32,772 nt of DNA. It comes from an uncultured Verrucomicrobiota bacterium (lineage in GTDB: Bacteria; Verrucomicrobiota; Verrucomicrobiia; Limisphaerales; UBA9464). A program made the position numbers and the translations under genes. Location of the stretch: assembly GCA_903916195.1 (NCBI GenBank), contig CAIWVP010000125.1, positions 1 through 32,772 on the forward strand, read 5' to 3'. The notes under the pieces were generated by a model. It searched no databases. It had not been told where the DNA came from and saw nothing but the letters and a program-made list of their open reading frames with translations. Below, one piece after another: positions 13,274 to 21,666 of this stretch; position 1 is the first letter of the stretch; each line of letters starts with the position of its first letter.

Positions 13274-16200
13274 TCACGGCGCGCTGATCCGGTAGAAGAC
13301 CTCGGTGCCCTCTGCCGGTGGTGTCTCTGCGAAGCGGCCGGTGGTGATCCCACCGGCCACCGGTGCGTAGGGGCCCTCCGGTCGGCTTGCGCGGTGGGCC
13401 GAGTAGGTCAAGCCGGCCTTCGTGTCCCAGCGGACCTGGATGCCGTCGCCGGTGTGGACGACCGAGAGGCTGATCGGTGGATGCTCCCCCAACGACGAGC
13501 CCGCTTCTGTCCACGCTTTGCCGTCGGGGCGGATCCCCGGTGTGGCGTGGCGCTCGTTGGCCGAACGGTGCGGGATGAACGTGTCGTCCGCCGTCGGGAA
13601 ACGGGCGAGCGCGCTGTCCTGGCCGAGATCGGTTCCCGCATACACGACGCGCGTCACCACGCGACCGAGGAGGTTGCGCACCACGATGACGTCGCCGTCG
13701 TTGTTCAGCGCGAGACCGCCGGTCTCGCTCGCCGGCTCGGCGCGGACGCCGGCCGGGAGGACGGGGCGGTTGGTGTTCGCGGGTCCGCCGAACACGACGA
13801 CCGCGTTGGAGGCCGCGAGCAGCGTGGTGGCCAGGAACTGGTGCCGCTTGGCCGCCCCGTCGGAGATCGTCCAGCCGATGAGGTCGAGCTCGCTGCCGGA
13901 GAGGTTCACCAGCTCGACGAACTCGTCGTTCAGCGTCGGGTTGGCCCCCTGTGGGTTGGGGCGGTGAAGCGGGTTGGCGTTCGGAGCGCTCGCGGATGCG
14001 GTCGGGTTCGCGTAGAACTCGGTGAGGACCAACTGTTGTTCGGTGATCGTCGGGACATAGACGTCCACCACCGTCATGGCCTGCGCGGCATCGTTGGCGG
14101 CGGTGAGGGTCACCGGGAAGTCGACCCCGGAATCGTCGGCGACCGCCGTGTAGACGAACGTCCCGGTGACACGTCCTCCGGCGTCCGCGCTCCGGTCGCT
14201 GAGCGACCAGACCCCGGTGGCGGGCAAAGCGCCGGCAGGCGTCGAGACCGTGAATGCCCGGCCCTCGGGATCGGTGACCTCGAAGCGCAGGGTGACCTTC
14301 TCCCCGGGCCGTAGCGATTGGTCGCTGAAATCGTTGGTGAGCTTGTCTCCCGGCCGGATGAGCCCGGCCAGCTCCGCTTTGAAGCGGATGGTGGGCGGCT
14401 TCGGCGCTGCGATGATATCGACGCGTCGCGTCGGGATGATCTGGTACCCGGAGGTGCGCGGATCGCTGGAGTCGGACTGGCCGAGCACGCCGATGATGGT
14501 CGCGGGTCCATCCGGTTTGTCCTGGCCGAGGACATCGAGCACCCGGGCATCCACGTGCAGGATGAAATCGTCTCCGGCCGAGGTGGTGATCTTGAGGTTC
14601 GCGGCGGCGGTGGGGAACTTGGGGTCCCTGCTGTCGATGGTGACGTCCGCGAGCGAGACGATGCTGCCTTCGAGCCGTTCGATGGCGGGCACGTCGTTGA
14701 TGATCTGGACATCCAACGGCGTGGGTGCCGGCAACGGGTTGCCCAGCGAGACCACCTCGATCCGGTGCTTCGCGTTGATGGCCTCGAGGTCGAGCTTGAG
14801 CAATCCGCTGACGTGCCCGAGCTGTCCGGTGGCCCGGACCTTCGCGCCGGCGGGCGGGCAGTTGGTGCCGGCCAGACCGTGGACGAAGACGGCGATGCCA
14901 GCCGTCGCGTCCTGGAGAAAAAAGAAGGTGTCGGACGGCACCGCGAGGCTGGTCCATGAGGTCACGATGCCTTCGATCGTGTAGAGCTGCTTGGAGTCGA
15001 CGGGCGTGAACTTGACCGCATCCACGAGCGTTCGGAGGAAGGCGATGTCGGTGGCGATCACCTCCGGTGGAGGAGCGGTGACGGTGAGCGTCGCCGGATC
15101 GCTGAACGTCTGGCCGGAGGGGTTGCGGATCCGGACACGGTAGATGCCGGCCTGCGTGGACGACGTCTTCCGGAGGGTGAGCGTTTCGGTGGTCGCCCCC
15201 GGGACCTCGTTATCGGCCAACAACCATTGGTAGGTGAACGGCGCGGTGCCCGATGCGATGACGGTGAACGCGGCGTCGGCACCCGAGACCGCGGTGACAT
15301 CGGCCGGTTGCCGCGTGATGACGGGCGGAGCGCCTGCCGGGGTCACGACGAGCACGGCCTCGGCGCTGGTGGCGGTGCCCAAGGCGTTCGAGACCACGAC
15401 GCGATAGGATCCGGAATGTGCCGCCACGACCGAGGACAAGGTGAGCGTCGCCCCGGTCCCGCCTTCGATCCCGGTGCCGTCCTTTTGCCATTGGTACACG
15501 AGGGGCGCTGCCCCGGTGGCTTCGACGGCGAAGACGACGTCCATGCCGGCCGACACGGTCTGGCTCTTCGGCGGTCGGGTCACGACCGGTTGGGCGGGCG
15601 GTGGGTCCACGGGGTGTCCGGCCAGCGCTTCTTCGAAGGTGGTCGCGACGACCAGGTCGTCCACTGCGACGACGCCCATGCCGGCGCCGCTGCTCAGCGA
15701 TTGCCGGAAGCCGAAGGCGAGCACCGGGATCCCGCTGGTCGCATCGGTCGTGACGACATCCAGGTCCGAAGCGGACGTCGGATCCACCCATAGCGTGGAT
15801 GTCCCGGCCTTCACGTCGTGTCGCACGACGATCGTATGGGTCGAGCCTTGCGCCAGATCCGTGGGCAGATAGCTCGCCGCGGCCGTCGTGGCGGCGATCC
15901 CCAACCGGAGGGAGCCCTTTGCCGCACCGGTCACCGAAGCGAAGACCCTCGCGCGGAAGCCGGAGGCCGCGTCCTTGAGATGGGCGAAGTACGTCCCGGC
16001 TCCGGACGGCAGCGTGGTGAAGGTCGCCTTGAAGCGGGCATACAGAACGATGCCTGAAGCCGGGTCGTAGGGCGCTCCACCGATGGCCGAGTTGATGTCC
16101 TCCGATTCTTTCTCCGTGAGGTTCAACTTCCCCGCGGTCGCATCGGCTTGGCCTGCGGTGCCGCTGTGGTTGTTCCATCGTCCTCCGGAGTGGGTGGTGA

Positions 16201-16306
16201 TGGGTCCGTCGGGGTAGGCGAACTCCTCCGACAAAAGGACCGATGCGCGCGTCGCGGGCACCAAGAAGGCCAAGGTGAGGAGCAGGCAGAGCAGGTTCGT
16301 TCTCAT
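13274..16306 (-). CDS. large secreted protein: LamG-like, two Ig-like, OB-fold-like and lamin-tail domains
   Basis: A 1010-residue exported protein with a signal peptide (MRTNLLCLLLTLAFLVPATR, cleavage near RAS). Approximate order: a concanavalin/LamG-like beta domain (22-215); two Ig-like domains, each with the YQW tryptophan and a SGxYRV-type strand (240-325 and 330-410); an OB-fold-like region (~425-580) with IEGIVTSW and FFFLQDATAGIAVFVHG, as in the extracellular nuclease family of ExeM/NucH but with no nuclease domain; a beta domain (~600-740); a lamin-tail domain (~755-880: LVLTEFYANP, NDEFVELVNLSG, LIGWTISDG); and a C-terminal beta domain ending in VFYRISAP. All modules are binding or structural, so adhesion or matrix binding is the likeliest role. 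No PEP-CTERM anchor is seen. The pseudopilin follows in the same operon. Confidence 0.85.
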   Translation of the reverse strand: MRTNLLCLLLTLAFLVPATRASVLLSEEFAYPDGPITTHSGGRWNNHSGTAGQADATAGKLNLTEKESEDINSAIGGAPYDPASGIVLYARFKATFTTLPSGAGTYFAHLKDAASGFRARVFASVTGAAKGSLRLGIAATTAAASYLPTDLAQGSTHTIVVRHDVKAGTSTLWVDPTSASDLDVVTTDATSGIPVLAFGFRQSLSSGAGMGVVAVDDLVVATTFEEALAGHPVDPPPAQPVVTRPPKSQTVSAGMDVVFAVEATGAAPLVYQWQKDGTGIEGGTGATLTLSSVVAAHSGSYRVVVSNALGTATSAEAVLVVTPAGAPPVITRQPADVTAVSGADAAFTVIASGTAPFTYQWLLADNEVPGATTETLTLRKTSSTQAGIYRVRIRNPSGQTFSDPATLTVTAPPPEVIATDIAFLRTLVDAVKFTPVDSKQLYTIEGIVTSWTSLAVPSDTFFFLQDATAGIAVFVHGLAGTNCPPAGAKVRATGQLGHVSGLLKLDLEAINAKHRIEVVSLGNPLPAPTPLDVQIINDVPAIERLEGSIVSLADVTIDSRDPKFPTAAANLKITTSAGDDFILHVDARVLDVLGQDKPDGPATIIGVLGQSDSSDPRTSGYQIIPTRRVDIIAAPKPPTIRFKAELAGLIRPGDKLTNDFSDQSLRPGEKVTLRFEVTDPEGRAFTVSTPAGALPATGVWSLSDRSADAGGRVTGTFVYTAVADDSGVDFPVTLTAANDAAQAMTVVDVYVPTITEQQLVLTEFYANPTASASAPNANPLHRPNPQGANPTLNDEFVELVNLSGSELDLIGWTISDGAAKRHQFLATTLLAASNAVVVFGGPANTNRPVLPAGVRAEPASETGGLALNNDGDVIVVRNLLGRVVTRVVYAGTDLGQDSALARFPTADDTFIPHRSANERHATPGIRPDGKAWTEAGSSLGEHPPISLSVVHTGDGIQVRWDTKAGLTYSAHRASRPEGPYAPVAGGITTGRFAETPPAEGTEVFYRISAP

Positions 16307-16339
16307 CGGACGGCCATGGATCGGAGGTGTTTGGGCGGG

Positions 16340-16483
16340 TCAGAAGAGGCCTCGGCCCGAAGCCGGGAAAGCGGCGCCGTCCAAGGCGCACAAAAAGATG
16401 CGGGGCCGGCCGGCGGATCGATGATGCGACGCCATCCGCCTCCGAGGAGGCGGCTTCCGCATATCAGCCAAGATGACGGTCAT
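16340..16483 (-). CDS. possible small protein of 47 residues in the operon leader
   Basis: ATG at 16483, six bases after the stop of the first small ORF, opens a basic 47-residue frame (MTVILADMRKPPPRRRMASH onwards). It spans both competing hairpins and ends 33 nt before the secreted-protein ATG. Translation would disturb the hairpins, as in translation-coupled leaders. No family is recognised, and the basic composition is also what a shadow frame would give. Confidence 0.2.
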   Translation of the reverse strand: MTVILADMRKPPPRRRMASHHRSAGRPRIFLCALDGAAFPASGRGLF

Positions 16484-16488
16484 CGTGC

Positions 16489-16590
16489 TCACGACGAGGG
16501 GGCCGGTCCTTGTTCCGGCATCATCGGCAGATCGTTTGCCCGGGAGAAGCGGGACATCGCTCCTATCTCCGCAGGTTCCTCATCTGCCAT
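16489..16590 (-). CDS. possible leader peptide of 33 residues
   Basis: A small ORF starts at ATG 16590, right where the candidate promoter would begin transcription, and reads MADEEPAEIGAMSRF onwards to a TGA at 16489. It resembles no known leader peptide, and there is no run of a single amino acid to suggest classical attenuation. It may be chance, since short ORFs are easily open in GC-rich DNA. Confidence 0.25.
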   Translation of the reverse strand: MADEEPAEIGAMSRFSRANDLPMMPEQGPAPSS

Positions 16591-16596
16591 GGTGTG

Positions 16597-16624
16597 ATAA
16601 TGGCAATTAACTTAAATAGGTCAA
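16597..16624 (-). promoter_or_regulatory. candidate sigma70-type promoter of the lamin-tail operon
   Basis: On the minus strand, TTGACC (16624-16619) is followed after 16 nt by CATTAT (16602-16597), in the only AT-rich stretch of the area. The expected transcription start, about 7 nt on, falls at or next to the ATG at 16590, which would make the first small ORF nearly leaderless. Confidence 0.35.
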
Positions 16625-16746
16625 GCAAATCCTTATGGCGGATACGAATCATCTGACGTCAGGTGGATGTTGAACGCCGTATGAGGTTTTCTCGCCGGCC
16701 ACCGAGGTGCCGAGGCGGGTGGGTCAGCGATCCGGAGCCGCTGGCC

Positions 16747-19332
16747 TCAAACCAAGTCCCCGAGGCGGAGGAGGCGGAGGACCGGCTCTTTTGCCGCGCG
16801 GGACAGAGCGAGATCCACGCCGAACTCGGCGATCCAGTCGTTATGGACGTCGGGATCGACGAGCACCTGCTGGACGCGCCAGCTCAGTTTGTCCTCGGCG
16901 GGCAGCACGTAGGTGTGGCGGAGGTTCCGCGCCTCGGGGTCGAGGCAGATGAAGCGGTGGCCCGAGTGGTAGGCTTCGAGGACCTTGCGCAGCCGGTCCG
17001 CGGTCCAGGGCTGTCCTTCGCCGTCCTCGGGGAACGACGGAACGGCGAGCGCCTGTTCGAGATCGTGGTCGGCCAGCGCGCGGAGGAACGCGAAGGCCTT
17101 GTTGCGGATGGACGCGGTGAACGCCTTCGCGTCGCGGGTGACGTCCTGTGCCGCCGCTTCGGCGCCGGGCGGGCGGAGTTCGGGCAGGTCGGCGACGGGG
17201 ACCACGCGGTCCGGGTTCCGCATCTTCTCCCATTCGTCGAGCAGGCTGGAATCGACCTGCCGGAGCATCGCGCCGAGGTAGAGCTCCATCTCGCGGACGG
17301 CATCGTCCTTGGCCGCGTCCGGCACGGTCTGGGCGAGCACCTTGTAGACGCTGTTCAGGTGCCGGAGCAGCACGCCTTCGGCGCGCTGGAGATCGTAGGT
17401 CTTGATGTAATCCGCGAAGGAGCGGAACTGCTCGAACATCTCCCGAGCGATCGATTTCGGGCGGATGTTCTCCTTGCCGACCCACGGATGCTGGTCGGCC
17501 CAGGCGTTGAAGGTGTCGTAGATGAACTCCCGCTTCGGCTTCGGATGTTCCAGTTTCTCCAGCTCCTCCATGCGCTGGTCGTATTCCATCCCTTGCGCCT
17601 TGAGCTCGGCGATCTTGTCGCCCTTCAGCCGGCTGAGCTGGGCGCGCAGGATGGCGTCCGGATCCTCGAGGATCGATTCGACGAGCGTGACGAGGTCGAG
17701 CGCGTAGTCGGGCGCCTCGCGGTCGAGCAGCGGGATCGTGTCGAGCAGGTAGAGCGACAGGACCTGGTTGAGCGAGAAGTCCTCGGGCAGCGCGACGTTG
17801 ACGCGGAGCTTCCGGGCCTGCCCGCCTCGGATCCCCGATCCGGGAGCCGGGGTCCCCGGGACCGGCGGGATGATCTCGATGATCCCGCGGTCGACGAGCG
17901 AGCGGAAGAGCTGCCACGCGCGCTTGGTGTGCGCCTTCTTCTGCTTCGCCGAATCGTGGCAACGGCGGATCATCTCGCGCATCGCGCGGCATCCGTCGCC
18001 GGGCTGGCCGAGCACGTTGAGCAGCATCGCGTGCGTGACCTGGAACCGCGACGTGAGCGGCTCCGGCGGCGCGGTCATGAGGCGCGTGTAGGTGTTCTTG
18101 TCCCAGTTGACGAAGTTGTGCTCCGGCGCCTGGCGCTTCACGACCTTCTTGCCGGTGCTCCTCGATTTCTCCTCCAGCTTGAGGTTCTCGATGACATGCT
18201 CCGGGGCCTGCGCGACGACCCATCCGACGTTGTCGTGGCCCTTGCGTCCGGCGCGGCCGGCGATCTGGTGGAAATCGCGCGCGGCGAGGATCGCCACCTT
18301 CTCGCCGCCGTACTTGCACAGCCGGGTGAAGAGCACCGTGCGGATCGGCACGTTGATGCCGACGCCGAGGGTGTCGGTGCCGCAGATGACCTTGAGCAGG
18401 CCGCGTTGGGCGAGCTGCTCGACGAGGATGCGGTACTTCGGCAGCAGGCCCGCGTGGTGCAGGCCGATGCCGTGCCGCATCCACTTCTTGAGCTCGGGCC
18501 CGTAAGGGCTGGCGAACTTGAAGCTCTCGATGGCGGACGCGACCGCCGCCTTCTCGTCGCGCGACGCGACGGTGATGCTCGTGAAATCCTGTGCGCTCTC
18601 GGCGGCTTCCTTCTGGGTGAAGTGGACCACGTAGACCGGGCCCTTGCCGTCGGCGATCAGGCTCTCGAGGGTCTTCGCCAACGGCAGCTCGGAGTACGCG
18701 AAATCCAGCGGCACCGGCCGCGTGCCCGAGCGCACGGTCACGGTGGGGCGTCCGTTCAGCCGGGTGAGCTCCTGCTCGAAGAACGCCGTCTCGCCGAGCG
18801 TGGCCGACATGAGCAGGAAGCGCGTCCGCGGCAGCGTGAGCAGCGGCACCTGCCAGGCCACGCCGCGGTCGCGGTCGGAGTAGTAGTGGAACTCGTCCAT
18901 CACCACGTCGTGGACCCGCGCGTCCGCGCCGTCGCGCAGGGCGATGTTCGCGAGGATCTCGGCGGTGCAGCACACGATGGGCGCGTCGTGGTTCACCGTG
19001 GCGTCGCCGGTGCTGAGGCCGACGTTCTCCGGACCGAACTCGCGGCAGAGCGAGAGCCATTTCTCGTTCACCAGCGCCTTGATCGGGCAGGTGTAGAACG
19101 AGCGCCGGCCCTTGGCGAGCGACTGGAAATGCAGCGCCGACGCGACCAGCGATTTGCCGGATCCGGTCGGGGTGTTGAGGATGACGTTCTTGTCCTCGAA
19201 GAGCTCGAGGATGGCTTCCTCCTGCGCCGGGTAGAGCTCCAGGCCTTTGGCTGTCGTGTAGTCGAGGAAGCCGCCGAGCAGGGCGTCGTTGCCGAGCGAA
19301 GCGGCCTTGGTGAGTTGGTCGTAGAGCGTCAC
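16747..19332 (-). CDS. Ski2-like DEAD/DEAH helicase with DUF3516-type C-terminus
   Basis: An 861-residue superfamily 2 helicase with GTG start at 19332. Motifs: Walker A TPTGSGKS (54-61), the DEFH box (146-149), SAT of motif III (176-178), [13 protein letters not shown] (318-329) and [10 protein letters not shown] of motif VI (356-365). The DEFH box, the [11 protein letters not shown] segment and motif VI place it near the Ski2/Lhr branch. The remaining ~450 residues are a long helical region that I assign to the DUF3516 family by the overall layout. It probably unwinds RNA or RNA-DNA hybrids with ATP; the exact role in bacteria is not established. It is divergent from the glycosidase gene at 19424. 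No nuclease or defence gene is linked to it, so a housekeeping RNA role is the simplest view. Confidence 0.88.
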   Translation of the reverse strand: MTLYDQLTKAASLGNDALLGGFLDYTTAKGLELYPAQEEAILELFEDKNVILNTPTGSGKSLVASALHFQSLAKGRRSFYTCPIKALVNEKWLSLCREFGPENVGLSTGDATVNHDAPIVCCTAEILANIALRDGADARVHDVVMDEFHYYSDRDRGVAWQVPLLTLPRTRFLLMSATLGETAFFEQELTRLNGRPTVTVRSGTRPVPLDFAYSELPLAKTLESLIADGKGPVYVVHFTQKEAAESAQDFTSITVASRDEKAAVASAIESFKFASPYGPELKKWMRHGIGLHHAGLLPKYRILVEQLAQRGLLKVICGTDTLGVGINVPIRTVLFTRLCKYGGEKVAILAARDFHQIAGRAGRKGHDNVGWVVAQAPEHVIENLKLEEKSRSTGKKVVKRQAPEHNFVNWDKNTYTRLMTAPPEPLTSRFQVTHAMLLNVLGQPGDGCRAMREMIRRCHDSAKQKKAHTKRAWQLFRSLVDRGIIEIIPPVPGTPAPGSGIRGGQARKLRVNVALPEDFSLNQVLSLYLLDTIPLLDREAPDYALDLVTLVESILEDPDAILRAQLSRLKGDKIAELKAQGMEYDQRMEELEKLEHPKPKREFIYDTFNAWADQHPWVGKENIRPKSIAREMFEQFRSFADYIKTYDLQRAEGVLLRHLNSVYKVLAQTVPDAAKDDAVREMELYLGAMLRQVDSSLLDEWEKMRNPDRVVPVADLPELRPPGAEAAAQDVTRDAKAFTASIRNKAFAFLRALADHDLEQALAVPSFPEDGEGQPWTADRLRKVLEAYHSGHRFICLDPEARNLRHTYVLPAEDKLSWRVQQVLVDPDVHNDWIAEFGVDLALSRAAKEPVLRLLRLGDLV

Positions 19333-19423
19333 GCGTGGAACGCAGTGACTAGCGGAGCGGCTGATGGGTGGGAAGCGGCATCCGCGCGTTGTGGCGCCCG
19401 CGACGGCGTGTCAACGTCCGCTG

Positions 19424-21625
19424 ATGTCCACCCCGTCGCCCACGCCCCGCCGCCGCCGGTCCTTCGCAGGTCTGCTCCTGCTCCTCGCCGGTATCGCCGG
19501 CATGACGGCTGCCGAGGCCGGCCCGGAAGCGCCCTGGTACCGGCGGTCGCTGGTCGGGATGGAGGTGGGACCGACCGGCGCGCAATTCAGCCACAGCGAC
19601 GCGGCCGACGCGCGGTACGCGGCGGAGTTCGATGGCCGGGAGATCGTCCGTCGCTGCGTCGCCGCCGGCAGCGAGTACGTGGTGGTCTGGGCGCGGGATG
19701 GCGACTACGCCTACCACGACTCGAAGCTCCTGCCGAAGCCGGTCGGGCTCGGCAGCCGGGACCCGTTGCGCGAAGCGGTCGAGGAAGGCCGCCGGCAAGG
19801 GATCCCGGTCATCGCGTACTGCGTGGTGCAGCAGGGCGGCCACCACCTGGAGGCGCATCCGGAGTTTGCGATGCGCGGCAGCGACGGCAAGCCGCTCGGG
19901 CGCTTCTGTCTCCGCTCCGGCTACCTTGGCGCGATGAAGGAGATCCTCGCCGAGGAGCTCGCCTACGGCATCGCCGGCTTCCACATCGACATGCTCGACC
20001 AAGGCTTCGGCGAGCCGCTCGGTTGCTGGTGCGACACCTGCCAGCGGGAGTTCCAGGCGGAGCACGGACGCCCGATGCCGAAGGGCGCGACGTGGGACGA
20101 GGACTGGGACCGCATGCTCGCGTTCCGTTACCGCACCAGCGAACGCTTCGAGCAGGCGCTCCGGGAACACGTGCGCCGCCTGGATCCGGCGGTGACGGTG
20201 GATTTCAACTACCACGGCAATCCGCCGTTCTCCTACGAGGTCGGCCAACGGCCCGTACAGCACGCGGTCAACGGGGATTTCAACACGGGCGAGACCGGCG
20301 TCTGGGGATTCAGCGCGCTCGCCGTCGGGTTGAACGCGGAGTTCTACCGCGCGGCGACGCCCGCGGTGCCGTTCCAGGTCGCGATGCAGCGCGGCGTCCG
20401 CATGTACCACGACCAGACGACGCGCCCGCTCGCGGACCTCCGCTGGGAGCTGTCCACGCTGCTCGCGCACGGGGCGTTCGTGACGATGATCGACAAGACG
20501 GGGTTCGAAGGCCGGCTCGATCCGGTCGCCTACGGCCGCATCGGTGCCGCGTTCCGCGAGGCGCGCGCCATGCGCGGGCAATTCGGCCAGGGCCCGGTCG
20601 CCGAGGTCGGGCTCTATTTCAGCAGCCGGTCGCGCGACTGGTCCGGGCGCGAGCGTCCGGCGGGCTACTTCCAAGGGTTCCAAGGCGTCCACAAAGCGCT
20701 CGTGCACGAGCACATCCCGTGGGGCGTGGTCCTCGACGAGAACGCCGACGCGGCGACGCTCGCCCGTTTCCCCGTCGTCTGGCTGGCCGGCGCGGCGGTC
20801 CTCTCCGATGCCGAGGTCGAGCTCTTCCGCGGGTACGTCGAGCAGGGCGGCAGGCTCGTGGTCACCGGGACGACCGGGACGCTCGGATGGCGCGGAGAGA
20901 AGCTGGAGGGATCAAAGTTGTCCGGCCTCATCGGTGCCAAGCTGACCGGCCGTCTCGCGTCGCTCGACAACTGGTTCCGTTTCCCGGCCGGCGCCGTCGC
21001 GCCGTTGCGCGGACCGATCCCTGAAGACTGGCCGTTCCTGGTCGAGGGCCCGGCCGTGGTCTACGAACCGACGACGGCGCGGACGATGGGCGAGCTGATG
21101 CGCCCGTCGCGGACCTCGCGCCAGCGCGCTGGCAAGGAAGGCACGGAATGGCCGATGAGCCCCGAGGCCGCGGTCGGTCCCGCGATCCTGGAGAACCGCG
21201 TCGGCAAGGGGACGGTCCTGACCTTCGCCGGGTCGCCCGATTTCGCGACCGCCGGTGAGCACCATATCGTCGAGACGCGCCGGTTGATCGCGCAGGCCGT
21301 GCGCCATCTCCATCCGACCCCGCGCGTGCGCATCACCGCGCCGGCGACCGTCGAGGCCGTGGTGTCGGATGATCCTGCGACGCGCACGCTACGGGTGCAT
21401 CTGCTGGGCTACGCATCGCCGCCGCAGACCACGCCGGCGAAGGACCGGCCGTTCGTCCTGCCCACGCCGATGGAAGAAGCACCGATGTACCGCGTGGCGC
21501 TGGAGTTCGCTGCCGACGTGCGCCGGGCCGAGGCGGTGGACCGCTCGACCGTCTTGAAGCGCAAAGGCCGCCACGTCGATGCGACCGTCCAGGTCGTCCA
21601 CGAGGTGATCGTGGTGCGGTATTGA
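19424..21625 (+). CDS. secreted putative glycoside hydrolase with beta-galactosidase trimerisation-like domain
   Basis: A 733-residue exported protein with a signal peptide (basic RRRRSF, then AGLLLLLAGIAGMTAAEA). Residues ~40-390 look like a TIM-barrel hydrolase of the GHL6/alpha-amylase-like type: YVVVWARDGDYAYHDSK, then IPVIAYCVVQQGG, then GFHIDMLDQGFG with Asp189 as the candidate nucleophile, and a CWCDTCQREF motif that often follows it in this group. Residues ~390-560 (FPVVWLAGAAVLSDAEVELF, YVEQGGRLVVTGTTG) match a beta-galactosidase trimerisation/glutamine-amidotransferase-like fold. A beta-rich C-terminal domain closes the protein. The substrate is unknown, and some relatives may be inactive. 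The start at 19424 is the one that gives a proper signal peptide. It is transcribed alone; its neighbours on both sides are on the other strand. Confidence 0.8.
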   Translation: MSTPSPTPRRRRSFAGLLLLLAGIAGMTAAEAGPEAPWYRRSLVGMEVGPTGAQFSHSDAADARYAAEFDGREIVRRCVAAGSEYVVVWARDGDYAYHDSKLLPKPVGLGSRDPLREAVEEGRRQGIPVIAYCVVQQGGHHLEAHPEFAMRGSDGKPLGRFCLRSGYLGAMKEILAEELAYGIAGFHIDMLDQGFGEPLGCWCDTCQREFQAEHGRPMPKGATWDEDWDRMLAFRYRTSERFEQALREHVRRLDPAVTVDFNYHGNPPFSYEVGQRPVQHAVNGDFNTGETGVWGFSALAVGLNAEFYRAATPAVPFQVAMQRGVRMYHDQTTRPLADLRWELSTLLAHGAFVTMIDKTGFEGRLDPVAYGRIGAAFREARAMRGQFGQGPVAEVGLYFSSRSRDWSGRERPAGYFQGFQGVHKALVHEHIPWGVVLDENADAATLARFPVVWLAGAAVLSDAEVELFRGYVEQGGRLVVTGTTGTLGWRGEKLEGSKLSGLIGAKLTGRLASLDNWFRFPAGAVAPLRGPIPEDWPFLVEGPAVVYEPTTARTMGELMRPSRTSRQRAGKEGTEWPMSPEAAVGPAILENRVGKGTVLTFAGSPDFATAGEHHIVETRRLIAQAVRHLHPTPRVRITAPATVEAVVSDDPATRTLRVHLLGYASPPQTTPAKDRPFVLPTPMEEAPMYRVALEFAADVRRAEAVDRSTVLKRKGRHVDATVQVVHEVIVVRY

Positions 21626-21666
21626 TCCCGCGGGTCCTCCGGGGCGCGTCCGGAGAACGCCGCTGC

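Larger units (their letters stand above)
16307..16746 (-). other. 440-nt leader region of the lamin-tail/pseudopilin operon
   Basis: The gap between the helicase stop and the secreted-protein start includes an AT-rich patch (16590-16640), unlike its surroundings, with a candidate promoter. Downstream on the minus strand come two small ORFs and competing hairpins. One stem pairs 16436-16442 with 16447-16453. A second would pair 16434-16440 with 16412-16418, so they exclude each other. Five T residues on the minus strand at 16396-16392 follow. The 16653-16662 palindrome CTGACGTCAG lies upstream of the promoter. Confidence 0.5.

Noticed and set aside
13251-14957. Long in-frame extension upstream of the pseudopilin
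   Set aside because: It overlaps the secreted-protein gene in a different frame; the prepilin leader at 13250 fixes the start.
19409-19414. Perfect TTGACA on the minus strand upstream of the helicase
   Set aside because: No acceptable -10 box at 16-18 nt; the downstream sequence is GC-rich.
16663-21024. 1453-codon open frame on the plus strand
   Set aside because: It runs antisense through the whole helicase gene and then out of frame through the glycosidase gene. Its translation has no domain or motif and is Arg/Val/Glu-biased, as expected of a high-GC shadow.
21637-21655. CTCCGG/CCGGAG hairpin between convergent genes
   Set aside because: Six-base stem with a 7-nt loop and no T-run; common by chance in GC-rich DNA, so not called a terminator.
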